DNA of 51,008 nucleotides from the NCBI GenBank assembly GCA_016778045.1, contig JADHQG010000004.1:1-51008 (forward strand). Reading direction: 5' to 3'. This document shows, one piece after another, positions 21,374 to 31,209 of this stretch. The stretch is from Luminiphilus sp. (GTDB taxonomy: Bacteria; Pseudomonadota; Gammaproteobacteria; Pseudomonadales; Halieaceae). Numbering within the stretch: the first letter of the stretch is position 1; each line of letters starts with the position of its first letter. The notes under the pieces are model-generated. The model was not told where the DNA came from, did not search any database, and saw nothing but the letters and a program-made list of their open reading frames with translations. Position numbers and translations under genes: made by a program.

Positions 21374-22735
21374 ATGACCGCACCCCAACACACTGCCGAG
21401 GGCCAAAAGCAGGGAGAGCATCAAGGAGAGAAGGTCGGCTTCGTCTCCCTCGGATGCCCAAAGGCGTTAGTCGACTCCGAGCGGATACTGACGCAGCTGC
21501 GACTCGAGGGCTATCAGATCACGCCCCAGTACGAGGATGCCGGTGTCGTGATCGTAAACACCTGTGGCTTTATTGACGCTGCCAAAGAGGAGAGCCTCGA
21601 AGCGATCGGCGAGGCCATTAGGGAAAACGGTCGCGTTTTAGTCACGGGCTGTATGGGCCGAGGGGAGGACGCCGATACGATCCGGGCTCGACACCCAAAA
21701 GTCCTCGGCATCAGTGGCCCGGCCGCTTATGAGGAGGTATTGGGCACCGTCCGGGAGGTGCTGCCGCAACATCACCAACCCGATCCGTTGATTGATCTGA
21801 TTCCAGCCCAAGGCGTCAAGCTGACGCCACGCCACTACGCCTACCTGAAAATCAGCGAAGGCTGCAATCACCGCTGCCACTTTTGCATTATCCCCAGTAT
21901 TCGCGGTGACCTCGTTAGCCGCCCCATTGGCTCGGTGATGGACGAGGCGGAGGGCCTGGCGCGCGCAGGCGTTCGCGAGCTACTGGTCGTCTCGCAAGAT
22001 ACCAGCGCCTACGGTGTCGATTTGAAATACCAAACTGATTTTTGGCAAGGCCGACCGCTAAAGAGCAATCTGGAGAGCCTTGCAACGGCTTTATCCGAGC
22101 TGGGAATCTGGATTCGCCTGCATTACGTCTACCCATACCCTCATGTCGACGCGTTGATTCCGATGATGGCTGAAGGAAAGTTGCTGCCCTACATCGATAT
22201 GCCGCTGCAACATGGCGCACCCAGCGTGCTAAAGCGGATGAAGCGGCCAGCCGCCAAAGAAAAAACACTGGATCGCATTACCCAATGGCGAACGATCTGT
22301 CCGGAGCTTACCATCCGCTCTACTTTCATCGTCGGATATCCCGGGGAGACTGAATCCGAGTTTGACGAATTGCTCGGGTTCATTGAAGCGGCGCAGTTAG
22401 ATCGTGTGGGCTGCTTTCAGTATTCGCCGGTGAAGGGTGCCGAGGCCAACTCATTACCTGATCCGGTCCCCGATGAGATCAAAGCGGACCGCTGGGAGCG
22501 ATTCATGGCGCTGCAACAATCCATCAGCGCCACCAAACTCAATCAGAAAATTGGTACAACCCAGGCGATATTGATCGACTCGGTGAACGACGATGGCGCA
22601 ATCGGTCGTACCTGCGCCGATGCACCCGAGATCGATGGCGTTGTGCATCTGCCGGGCATCACTGAATTTCAGCCTGGCGATTGGGTAGAGGCCGAGATCA
22701 CTGGTGCCGATGACTATGATCTGTGGGTTTCCTAA
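21374..22735 (+). CDS. rimO: Ribosomal protein uS12 methylthiotransferase
   Basis: [27 protein letters not shown], radical-SAM [15 protein letters not shown]. Confidence 0.97.
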   Translation: MTAPQHTAEGQKQGEHQGEKVGFVSLGCPKALVDSERILTQLRLEGYQITPQYEDAGVVIVNTCGFIDAAKEESLEAIGEAIRENGRVLVTGCMGRGEDADTIRARHPKVLGISGPAAYEEVLGTVREVLPQHHQPDPLIDLIPAQGVKLTPRHYAYLKISEGCNHRCHFCIIPSIRGDLVSRPIGSVMDEAEGLARAGVRELLVVSQDTSAYGVDLKYQTDFWQGRPLKSNLESLATALSELGIWIRLHYVYPYPHVDALIPMMAEGKLLPYIDMPLQHGAPSVLKRMKRPAAKEKTLDRITQWRTICPELTIRSTFIVGYPGETESEFDELLGFIEAAQLDRVGCFQYSPVKGAEANSLPDPVPDEIKADRWERFMALQQSISATKLNQKIGTTQAILIDSVNDDGAIGRTCADAPEIDGVVHLPGITEFQPGDWVEAEITGADDYDLWVS

Positions 22736-22750
22736 GCTGCACTGACGCAG

Positions 22751-23470
22751 ATGAACATCATTCTTTTGACACCTGATGACTGGTTGGATGACCGCGTCGC
22801 CATGCTTACCGACAGACGGCATCAGCATGTGCATGGTGTCATCAAAGCGTCGACCGGCGACAGCTTGCGGGTCGGACTCATCGACGGCGAGTGCGGCTCG
22901 GGCCGAGTTATCATGAGTAACGACTGTGAGACGCGTCTTGAGATTACGCTGGACCAGCCCGCGCCACCGAGGCATCCCTGCGACATTGTGCTGGCGTTAC
23001 CGCGACCAAAAATGCTCCGGCGCGTGCTTCGCACAGTTGCCGAAATGGGCGTCGTTAACCTGCATCTCATCCACAGCGCGCGTGTTGAGAAGAGCTTTTG
23101 GCAATCGCCGCTGTTGTCTCAAGAGAAAATCCGCGCCGCTCTGCTCGCCGGACTCGAGCGCTCCGGTGACACGCGCCTGCCGACGGTCAGCTTGCATCAT
23201 CGGTTCCGGCCGTTCGTGGAGGACCAACTGCCTGAGCTCATCGACAACCGCATCTGTTGCATCGCTCATCCAAACGCCGCAGTCGGGCTGGACGAGCAAT
23301 CTGGCAAGGCGATCATTATGTTAGGGCCCGAGGGCGGATTCGTCCCCTTTGAGGTTGAACTCGCGCAATCGATCGGCGCTTCAGCCGTTCACTTGGGAAA
23401 GCGGATCCTCAGTGTCGATACGGCAGTGACCGCGGCGCTGGCGCGTACTGCCGATCTACAGAGCGCTTGA
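22751..23470 (+). CDS. rsmE: 16S rRNA (uracil1498-N3)-methyltransferase
   Basis: IMLGPEGGFVPFEVELAQSIGASAVHLGKRIL SPOUT motif. Confidence 0.93.
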   Translation: MNIILLTPDDWLDDRVAMLTDRRHQHVHGVIKASTGDSLRVGLIDGECGSGRVIMSNDCETRLEITLDQPAPPRHPCDIVLALPRPKMLRRVLRTVAEMGVVNLHLIHSARVEKSFWQSPLLSQEKIRAALLAGLERSGDTRLPTVSLHHRFRPFVEDQLPELIDNRICCIAHPNAAVGLDEQSGKAIIMLGPEGGFVPFEVELAQSIGASAVHLGKRILSVDTAVTAALARTADLQSA

Positions 23471-24124
23471 TCACGCACCGGTGCCGACGGCGCAGGCTAC
23501 GCCAGTGCCCCCCATACCACAGTACCCGCCCGGATTTTTGTGCAGATACTGCTGGTGGTAATCCTCGGCGAAGTAAAAAACGGGTGCGGGCAAGATCTCG
23601 GTCGTAATCTGCCCATAACCTGCGGCTGACAAACGGGGCTGGAAGGCCGCCTTACTCTCAGCGGCAACAGCTCGCTGGCTGTCGTCAAAGTAGTAGATAC
23701 CTGAACGGTACTGTGTTCCCAAGTCATTACCCTGCCGCATCCCCTGCGTGGGGTCGTGATTCTCCCAAAATGCCGTCAAGAGTGCGGCATAGGTGACCGC
23801 TCGCGGATCGAAGACGACCTTGACCACCTCGTTATGTCCAGTCTGACCGGTACAGACCTCCTGATACGTGGGATTCGGAGTAAAGCCCGCGGCGTAGCCG
23901 ACCGCTGTGGTCTGCACACCCTCGATCTGCCAAAACAGACGCTCGATGCCCCAAAAGCAGCCCATGCCGAACAGCGCTTCCTGCAAATGGCCCTCATAGG
24001 GTGGCATGAGCGGCGTTCCTAGCACCGCATGGCGGTCCACAATGGACAAGGGCTCCGCCCTTCCGGGTAGGGCCGTCGCCGCATCTGGCAAGGCTTGTTT
24101 GTTACGAATATCGATCCAACCCAT
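23471..24124 (-). CDS. msrA: Peptide-methionine (S)-S-oxide reductase
   Basis: [40 protein letters not shown]. Confidence 0.96.
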   Translation of the reverse strand: MGWIDIRNKQALPDAATALPGRAEPLSIVDRHAVLGTPLMPPYEGHLQEALFGMGCFWGIERLFWQIEGVQTTAVGYAAGFTPNPTYQEVCTGQTGHNEVVKVVFDPRAVTYAALLTAFWENHDPTQGMRQGNDLGTQYRSGIYYFDDSQRAVAAESKAAFQPRLSAAGYGQITTEILPAPVFYFAEDYHQQYLHKNPGGYCGMGGTGVACAVGTGA

Positions 24125-24291
24125 GGTTTTTCCTCAAAAAACTGGCCTTGTGGCAACAAAGTACATGTTTTTGTAATAATAGCCGGCTATTTTGACGACT
24201 AACAGTAATAACCGCCCGGGAAATGAGGTCACACATCAGTGGCCGCTCGATGGGAAAACCTGACATAGCAGGTGGCGGTAGGAGGTAAAAC

Positions 24292-24495
24292 ATGACACAG
24301 GACAAACGAGACACTTTCAACGCAGGTGACTTCTCCAGCCGCAAGCTGATCGACATTGTCACAGGCGATCAGGGCAATGACCGCGTGACCCTCGATCAGG
24401 AGGCGCTCAACGCAGTCGTCTCCGAGCTGACCAGCAGACGCCATTATCTGCGCGAGTTGCGCGACCGCGGCCTGCTCGCGCCCCGCGCCTCCTAG
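24292..24495 (+). CDS. Hypothetical 67-aa protein
   Basis: ATG preceded by strong SD (AGGAGGTAAAACATG); acidic/basic helical sequence ending LRELRDRGLLAPRAS. Confidence 0.6.
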   Translation: MTQDKRDTFNAGDFSSRKLIDIVTGDQGNDRVTLDQEALNAVVSELTSRRHYLRELRDRGLLAPRAS

Positions 24496-24504
24496 GGGAC
24501 CCCC

Positions 24505-25197
24505 ATCACTCAGGAACTCGATCGCCCTCGGTCAGGTGACGTTGTAGCGTTCCTGAAAAAAACCAAAGCGATTCAAACCGTCACGCGGCACCAAGCCAGG
24601 CTGGTCTTTGCACTGGATGCCACCGCTAGCCGAGAGCCCAGCTGGGAGCAGGCGCGGGCTCTGCACGGAGAACTCTTTAGCGCGGCAGCCACGACCACCT
24701 CACTCGCGGTGCAACTTTGCTACTACCGGGGCATGGCCGAGTTCAAAGCCTCCGAGTGGCTGACCTCTGCCGGCGCGTTGCTGGACTGCATGAGCGGGGT
24801 GAGCTGCATGGCGGGCATGACTCAGATCGGTCGCGTCATGCGTCATGCACTTGACGCCGGGTCACCTGCGCACCCCATCCGTGCAGTCATATTTGTCGGC
24901 GACGCCTGCGAAGAGACCCCTGATGCACTACTTGCCCTCGCCGGACAATGTGGGCTTAAAAAAATACCCCTGTTTCTCTTTCAGGAGGGCAACGACCCAG
25001 GCACCCGCTCGGTTTTTCAACAGATGGCCAAGCTCAGTGGGGGTGCCAGCGTGCCCTTTGACGCCAACAGTGCCGAGCACTTGCGGCAGCTACTTGGGGC
25101 AGTGGCGCGGTTTGCGCGCGGGGGTATTAAAGCGCTTCGAGACGCCAACACCAGCGGTGACCGATTACTGCTCGAGCAACTCGAAAAGGGACCGTAG
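24505..25197 (+). CDS. VWA-like domain protein (start codon uncertain, possibly ATC)
   Basis: In-frame translation upstream of the ORF-track GTG gives ...RLVFALDATASREPSWEQARALHGELF..., a VWA MIDAS-like strand; AGGGGA about 6 nt before ATC at 24505. Only the part from 24709 has a canonical start. Confidence 0.65.
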   Translation: MTQELDRPRSGDVVAFLKKTKAIQTVTRHQARLVFALDATASREPSWEQARALHGELFSAAATTTSLAVQLCYYRGMAEFKASEWLTSAGALLDCMSGVSCMAGMTQIGRVMRHALDAGSPAHPIRAVIFVGDACEETPDALLALAGQCGLKKIPLFLFQEGNDPGTRSVFQQMAKLSGGASVPFDANSAEHLRQLLGAVARFARGGIKALRDANTSGDRLLLEQLEKGP

Positions 25198-25258
25198 CCG
25201 GGCGTCAAAAACGATATCATAGCGCCAACGCCTTACCCTCAACGGAGTCATCGCCACC

Positions 25259-25975
25259 GTGCCCAGAATCATTCTACTGATCGCGATCATTGTGACGCTG
25301 ACCATTCTGATTCGCCGTGCGCAGCGACAGCCTCCTCACAAACGCCGCGGTGCCTACCTGCAAATCATGCTCGGCAGCGCGGTCATCGGGGTCATTATCC
25401 TGACGCTCATGGGGAAAATGCATTGGGTCGGCGCGGCACTGACGGGACTACTGGTGCTGGCGCGGCAAATGCTGCCCTTGCTGATTCGTTTTCTTCCCAT
25501 GTTGGGCAGCCTGCGCAGTCAGCCCGCAAGTGGCGGCAGCAAACAATCCGAGGTCTCTACTCGCATCTTGCGCATGACCCTCGATCATGACAGCGGTGAT
25601 CTCACGGGCGAAGTGCTGGAGGGCCCATACAAGGACTGGTTATTGGACCAACTTGACCGGTCACAACTGGACGAACTGATGGCCTTTTGCCAGCAGGAAG
25701 ATTCGGATTCGGCACAGCTCCTGGTGGGTTACCTTGAGCAACGCTTTCCTGGGGCGCAGGGTCAAGAAGATAGAGGCGAAGCCCATACTCCGGGGTCGAC
25801 GTCGGAATTAACCCGCTCTGAAGCCCTGGCCGTATTGGGCCTTAGCGAGGATGCAAGTCAGGAAGACATTGTCGCAGCGCATCGCACGCTGATCCAGAAA
25901 TTGCACCCTGACCGGGGCGGCAATGACTATCTCGCTGCCAAAATCAATGAAGCCAAAGATTTTCTGCTCGATTGA
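25259..25975 (+). CDS. Membrane-anchored C-terminal J-domain protein
   Basis: N-terminal hydrophobic segments; C-terminal ALAVLGLSEDASQEDIVAAHRTLIQKLHPDRGGNDYLAAKINEAKDFLL with HPD motif. Confidence 0.85.
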   Translation: MPRIILLIAIIVTLTILIRRAQRQPPHKRRGAYLQIMLGSAVIGVIILTLMGKMHWVGAALTGLLVLARQMLPLLIRFLPMLGSLRSQPASGGSKQSEVSTRILRMTLDHDSGDLTGEVLEGPYKDWLLDQLDRSQLDELMAFCQQEDSDSAQLLVGYLEQRFPGAQGQEDRGEAHTPGSTSELTRSEALAVLGLSEDASQEDIVAAHRTLIQKLHPDRGGNDYLAAKINEAKDFLLD

Positions 25976-26053
25976 GCCTATCGGGCATGCCATTGGCCAA
26001 TATGGCGACACCACGCGTATAACCACGAACGCTGACATGGAGCGGTAGTCGAT

Positions 26054-26359
26054 ATGAGCGGCACTTTTGTCATCCGCAACCAACTGGGCCATTACTGGGG
26101 TAAATCCGGCGAATGGGTATCGGGGAGCCGCGCCGCCCAAGTGGCTTGCTGGGTGCATCGCGACGAAGCGGTTAACACGCTTTTTGAGCTGGGGTCCAAA
26201 GATACCGCCTTAAGAGGCGAGATCTTTGAGGCAGAAGCCGACAATGCCCAACCGAAAAACTTGGAAGTCAGCGAACACCCGCTGCCCAAGATCGATGAAG
26301 TGCAGCACGACGAATCTGCTTCAACACTTGAAACGGAGGCCGACGAACCCCATGACTAG
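26054..26359 (+). CDS. Conserved-looking hypothetical protein
   Basis: 101 aa, N-terminal FVIRNQLGHYWGKSGEWVSGSRAAQVACWVHRDEAVNTLFELGSKD, acidic tail; same strand as neighbours. Confidence 0.6.
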   Translation: MSGTFVIRNQLGHYWGKSGEWVSGSRAAQVACWVHRDEAVNTLFELGSKDTALRGEIFEAEADNAQPKNLEVSEHPLPKIDEVQHDESASTLETEADEPHD

Positions 26360-26392
26360 TCATCCAAGACACTATGACGTGGAGCGTCGTCT

Positions 26393-27274
26393 ATGAGAAT
26401 TCTGTTGTTCCTCGCAACCAACCTAGCGGTGCTGGTGCTGGTGAGCATTGTTTTCAGCTTGATCGGCTTTGAGGGCATTCTGGCCAACAACGGCGTGGAT
26501 CTGGACCTTGGCAATCTATTGGTCTTCTGCGCGATATTTGGCATGTGCGGCTCGGTCATATCGCTGCTGATGTCCAAGTTCATGGCAAAACGCGGAACGG
26601 GCACCCAAATTATCGAGACGCCCCGTAACCGCGACGAACAGTGGCTGATGGAAACCGTGCAATCGCTGGCTAACTCGGCAGGGATCGGCATGCCGGAAGT
26701 CGGCATTTTCCCGTCGGATGCCGCTAACGCGTTTGCCACCGGCTGGAACCGCAACAAGGCCCTGGTGGCCGTGAGCACCGGCCTGCTCCGCCGTTTTGAC
26801 GAGCGCGAGGTGCGCGCCGTGTTGGCCCATGAAATCGGACACGTTGCGAACGGCGACATGATCACCCTCACCCTGATCCAGGGCGTGGTCAACACCTTCG
26901 TCATGTTTTTCGCCCGTATTATTGGTCACACCGTCGACCGAGTGGTGTTCAAGACCGAGCGAGGCCACGGCATCGGCTTCTGGGTGGTCACAATCGTGGC
27001 CGAGATCGTGCTCGGCATTCTCGCGAGCACGATCGTCATGTGGTTCTCTCGATATCGTGAGTACCGCGCCGACGCAGCTGGCGCACGATTGGCGGGCAGC
27101 GATGGCATGATCGCTGCCCTGCAGCGGCTCAAAGCCGAGCAAGGTCTACCTGCTGACCTGCCCGGCGAACTGACGGCCTTCGGCATCCGCCCTGGCGCGG
27201 GCTCAGGACTCGCCAACTTGCTGCGGTCTCACCCGCCGCTCGATGACCGCATCATAGCCCTGCAGAACGCATGA
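26393..27274 (+). CDS. htpX: Membrane zinc metalloprotease HtpX
   Basis: [15 protein letters not shown] zinc motif, N-terminal TM pair, [13 protein letters not shown]. Confidence 0.97.
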   Translation: MRILLFLATNLAVLVLVSIVFSLIGFEGILANNGVDLDLGNLLVFCAIFGMCGSVISLLMSKFMAKRGTGTQIIETPRNRDEQWLMETVQSLANSAGIGMPEVGIFPSDAANAFATGWNRNKALVAVSTGLLRRFDEREVRAVLAHEIGHVANGDMITLTLIQGVVNTFVMFFARIIGHTVDRVVFKTERGHGIGFWVVTIVAEIVLGILASTIVMWFSRYREYRADAAGARLAGSDGMIAALQRLKAEQGLPADLPGELTAFGIRPGAGSGLANLLRSHPPLDDRIIALQNA

Positions 27275-28344
27275 TGAGATCAGCGCTGATGAGCGTCTGC
27301 GCGGCCGCGGCGGCACTGCTGTGTGGCGCGCTGGTACAGGCTGCCGATTCGTCGGTGGATTACCTCAGTTTTTCGACCGATGACGAGGCCAACACCACCG
27401 AGGTCTTTCAGAAGGCCAGTCCGGCAGTGGTATTTGTGACGTCAAGTGAGCTCCGGCGGCAACGCTTTACCCGTAACGTGATGGAAATACCGCGGGGCGC
27501 CGGCTCAGGCTTCATCTGGGATGCTGAATCCGGATTGGTGGTGACTAACTACCACGTCGTGGCCGGCGCGGACCGGCTCACCATTACGTTGGAAGATGAG
27601 GCGTCATTTCAAGCCGAAGTCGTGGGCTTAGCACCGGAACGCGATCTCGCGGTGTTACGCATGATTGAACCTCCAGACAACCTGACTGAGCTGCCTGTCG
27701 GTGATTCTTCAGAGCTGTCGGTAGGGCGTAAAGTCATGGCAATCGGCAACCCTTTTGGTCTCGATACCACGCTCACTGTCGGCGTGGTGAGTGCGCTGGA
27801 TCGAGAAATTCAGTCACCCAGTAACCGCACCATCCGCGGCGTAATTCAAACCGATGCCGCGATCAATCCAGGGAATTCAGGCGGCCCGCTACTCAATTCA
27901 TTGGGCCAGCTGGTGGGTGTGAATACCGCCATCTACTCGCCAAGTGGCGGCAGCGCGGGTATTGGCTTTGCCATTCCAGTCAACACTGTCAGCGAGGTCG
28001 TGCCCCAACTAATCGCCTTTGGCAAAATCATGCGGCCAGTGCTCGGCGTTGAGCTGGCATCAGACCGCTGGCTGCGGCGTTACCGCGTTGAGGGTGTCCC
28101 CATTGTTCGCACCTATCGTGGCTTTCCCGCCGAGAACGCCGGCATGGTCGGTGCACGCCGTGGATCGCGGGGCGAAATTATTTTAGGCGACGTCATCACA
28201 GCCATCGACGGTGAGCGAGTCGCCAATAACGACGAGTTTCTCTCCGCTATGGAGCGACACCGCGTGGGCGACATGATTGAGATCGTGACGACACGCGAAG
28301 GGGAAGAGCGACGCTTTAGCGTCGAACTCTCCGAGGTTCAGTAA
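27271..28344 (+). CDS. HtrA/DegP-like periplasmic serine protease with PDZ domain
   Basis: Signal peptide; [44 protein letters not shown] triad; C-terminal PDZ-like region. Confidence 0.92.
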   Translation: MMRSALMSVCAAAAALLCGALVQAADSSVDYLSFSTDDEANTTEVFQKASPAVVFVTSSELRRQRFTRNVMEIPRGAGSGFIWDAESGLVVTNYHVVAGADRLTITLEDEASFQAEVVGLAPERDLAVLRMIEPPDNLTELPVGDSSELSVGRKVMAIGNPFGLDTTLTVGVVSALDREIQSPSNRTIRGVIQTDAAINPGNSGGPLLNSLGQLVGVNTAIYSPSGGSAGIGFAIPVNTVSEVVPQLIAFGKIMRPVLGVELASDRWLRRYRVEGVPIVRTYRGFPAENAGMVGARRGSRGEIILGDVITAIDGERVANNDEFLSAMERHRVGDMIEIVTTREGEERRFSVELSEVQ

Positions 28345-28351
28345 CGATTGG

Positions 28352-29746
28352 CTAGCGGGTCGGCCAGCTCGCAGGGTCCAACGACTCTTCAGGTAACGCA
28401 TCGCAGCTAAAGTGTAGCTCGCCGCCCTGCGCAAGCTGACCCTCAAAGTGCTGCAGCAGCGACAGCCCGACCGGGTACAACGCCCACAGCGCGAGCAGAT
28501 TGGTTAGCGCAAGAAGTGCCATAGTGAGATCGGCAAAGCCGAACACGGTGCCGAGGTCTTGCACTGAAGCCCAGGCGATCATGGCTAATATACTCAACCG
28601 GAAAACAAGAATGGCTTTGGGACCCAGCTTCTCGAAGTACGCGATGCTGTTCTCTCCCAGAAAGCTGTTATAGGCGATCGTTGTCGTCGCAAACAGCACC
28701 AGCGCGATGCTGACAAGGGGTTCACCCAAGGGCCCCAGATGTTCGGCAACCGCCATCTGTGTAAGTACGACGCCCTGGGTATTAGCAGGATCCGCCCCGT
28801 ATACCGACGACATCAGAATAATCAACGCGGTGGCCGTGCACAAAATAATGGTGTCGATAAAAACACTCAGCGACTGCACCAGCCCCTGCGACATGGGGTG
28901 AGGCACATCGGCTGCAGCGGCGACATTAGGCACGGTGCCGAGACCAGCCTCATTCGAGAACAGGCCACGTCGCGCCCCCTGAGCAATCGCCGCGGCCACA
29001 CCACCACCGACAGCCTGCTCCAAGCCAAAAGCAGAGGAAAATATCAGCGCCAACGCGCTCGGTATCTGCGTCATGTTGAGGGCCAGAACGACCAAAGCCA
29101 CCGCGAGGTACCCCAGGACCATCAGCGGCACAACCACCTCGGACACCAGCGCCAACCGGCGAATGCCACCAAAGAGAATGATCGCCATAACTGCCGTCAT
29201 CACCACACCGCTGACCACTGCGGGCACGCCAAAAGCGGATTCAATGGATGTGGTCACCACATAGCTTTGCACAGCGTTAAAGCCGAACCCGACTGTGACC
29301 AATAGCAGTACGCTGTAAACGACGGGGAGCCAACGCCAGCCCAACCCATATCGCATGACATAGGCGGGCCCACCCCGGAAGGTCTCATCACCATGGCGGC
29401 GCTTGTACAGCTGAGCCAAGGCACATTCGAACAGGCTGGTGGCCATGCCTAACAGCGCAATCAGCCACATCCAAAACAAAGCGCCTGGCCCCCCCAAGGT
29501 AATCGCTACCGCAACGCCGGCAATATTTCCCCCGCCGACACGGCCCGCCACGCTCACGGCCAATGCCTGAAAACTCGATATGCCCCGATCAGAACCGCGC
29601 CATTCGATTTGTGACAGCACCGCAAAAGTGCGGCGGAACAACCTGATCTGAACCCCTCGTGATCCCACGGTGTAACGCAGGCCCACGAGCAACAGTGCGC
29701 CAATCAAGACATAGGACCAAAGCCAATCCGTTACAACGGTGAGCAT
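28352..29746 (-). CDS. AGCS-family sodium:alanine/glycine symporter
   Basis: SSFQALAVSVAGRVGGGNIAGVAVAITLGGPGALFWMW motif; multi-TM. Confidence 0.92.
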   Translation of the reverse strand: MLTVVTDWLWSYVLIGALLLVGLRYTVGSRGVQIRLFRRTFAVLSQIEWRGSDRGISSFQALAVSVAGRVGGGNIAGVAVAITLGGPGALFWMWLIALLGMATSLFECALAQLYKRRHGDETFRGGPAYVMRYGLGWRWLPVVYSVLLLVTVGFGFNAVQSYVVTTSIESAFGVPAVVSGVVMTAVMAIILFGGIRRLALVSEVVVPLMVLGYLAVALVVLALNMTQIPSALALIFSSAFGLEQAVGGGVAAAIAQGARRGLFSNEAGLGTVPNVAAAADVPHPMSQGLVQSLSVFIDTIILCTATALIILMSSVYGADPANTQGVVLTQMAVAEHLGPLGEPLVSIALVLFATTTIAYNSFLGENSIAYFEKLGPKAILVFRLSILAMIAWASVQDLGTVFGFADLTMALLALTNLLALWALYPVGLSLLQHFEGQLAQGGELHFSCDALPEESLDPASWPTR

Positions 29747-29750
29747 GGTG

Positions 29751-31094
29751 TTAGAGCAAACCCGTAATCAGGATCACCGCCACCGCCGGCACAACGACAA
29801 AGCGCGTCAGGCCTCGCCACAGTCCGTACCAGCGTGCGTCGTCTTGAAGCTCGGCGGCGCTGTGATCTGAATGCATGAACCAGCCAGTGAACAGCGCCAC
29901 CAACAAGCCCGCCATAGGGAGAAAGAGCTTGTCATAGAGGGCCTCTGTTAACTCATTAAAGTTCATGCCCAACAATCGGTAGTCTTCCCAGATGTTGTAG
30001 CTCAATACCGAGATGACGCTGAGGCTCGTCACTGATCCCACGACCAAAACCGTGCTGCGCTGCCGCGAGATCTGAAGCCGCTCTTTGGTCCAACTGGTAA
30101 CGCTCTCTAGCAACCCGACCATGGAGGTGACGCCGGCGACACCAAGCATGACAAAGAACAGGACGGCAAACACCGAGCCCCCCGGCATTTGCGAGAAGGC
30201 GACGGGCAACGTCTGGAATATCAACCCTGGACCACTGGTCATATCGAGGCCAAAGTGAAACACAGCGGGGAACACGACAAAGCCTGCCAAGAGTGCAATC
30301 AGCGTATCAGCCAGGACAATCGTACCGGCGCCCCTGGCGATCGAAAAATCGTTGGGAAGGTAGGCTCCGTAAGTCATCATCCCTCCCATACCCACACCGA
30401 TGGAAAAAAAGGCTTGCCCTACCGCGGCCAGAAACGTGGCGCCACTGACCTTGCTGAAATCCGGGGTAAACAACCATTCCAGCGTCTCGATAAAGCCACC
30501 AGCAAAATAGTTGTAAACACTGAGACCAACGAGGAGCGACAACATCAGCGGCATCATGATTGTAACGGCCCGCTCTATCCCCGCTGTCACGCCGGCATAG
30601 ATGATCGTGCCGACCAGTATGTTGCCTACCAATGTCCAAAGCACCATCGATTGATTGTCGGCCAACAGTCCCGAAAAGGTCGCCTCGGCGGCAGCGGCAT
30701 CAAAATCTGCGAAGCCGGTTAACAGGGCTCGCGCCAGGTACCACAACACCCAGCCCACCACCACGGCATACGTGATAGCGATGGTATAGGCGGTCAGCAC
30801 CCCCAATCCGCCGACACCTCGCCAGTGGCGGCTCTGTCCCGATTCTCGGGCGACAACCTCCATCGAGGTGGGTGGGCTGCCCCCGCCACGTCGACCGACA
30901 AGCAACTCTGCCATCAGGCAAGGGATCCCAATCGCGACAGCGCAGAGCAAATAGATCAGCACAAAGGCGCTGCCGCCGTTCTCGCCCGTCACATAAGGGA
31001 AGCGCCAGATGTTACCGAGACCCACTGCAAAGCCCACCGACGCCATAATGAACGCAAAGCGGCTTGACCAGACTGCATTTCCTGTAGACGCCAT
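29751..31094 (-). CDS. NSS-family sodium-dependent transporter
   Basis: WSSRFAFIMASVGFAVGLGNIWRFPYVTGENGGSAFVLIYL signature. Confidence 0.94.
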   Translation of the reverse strand: MASTGNAVWSSRFAFIMASVGFAVGLGNIWRFPYVTGENGGSAFVLIYLLCAVAIGIPCLMAELLVGRRGGGSPPTSMEVVARESGQSRHWRGVGGLGVLTAYTIAITYAVVVGWVLWYLARALLTGFADFDAAAAEATFSGLLADNQSMVLWTLVGNILVGTIIYAGVTAGIERAVTIMMPLMLSLLVGLSVYNYFAGGFIETLEWLFTPDFSKVSGATFLAAVGQAFFSIGVGMGGMMTYGAYLPNDFSIARGAGTIVLADTLIALLAGFVVFPAVFHFGLDMTSGPGLIFQTLPVAFSQMPGGSVFAVLFFVMLGVAGVTSMVGLLESVTSWTKERLQISRQRSTVLVVGSVTSLSVISVLSYNIWEDYRLLGMNFNELTEALYDKLFLPMAGLLVALFTGWFMHSDHSAAELQDDARWYGLWRGLTRFVVVPAVAVILITGLL

Positions 31095-31209
31095 TAATTG
31101 CTCTCCTGCATGTAGTGCGTCAGGAGCGAGCGCTCTCCCCAGACGAGTCGTTTCTTATTCATTGTCCGCTTTTTGCCACAGCGCGGCGTCAACAGCAATG
31201 AGCGCAACG

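Noticed and set aside
25992-26001. 10-bp palindrome ATTGGCCAAT between the J-protein gene and the 101-aa ORF
   Set aside because: Short, no second copy noticed and no clear promoter context; insufficient for a regulatory claim.
28352-31094. AGCS and NSS transporter pair as a novel system
   Set aside because: Two ordinary secondary transporter families adjacent on the same strand; plausible amino-acid uptake but nothing unusual in the sequence.
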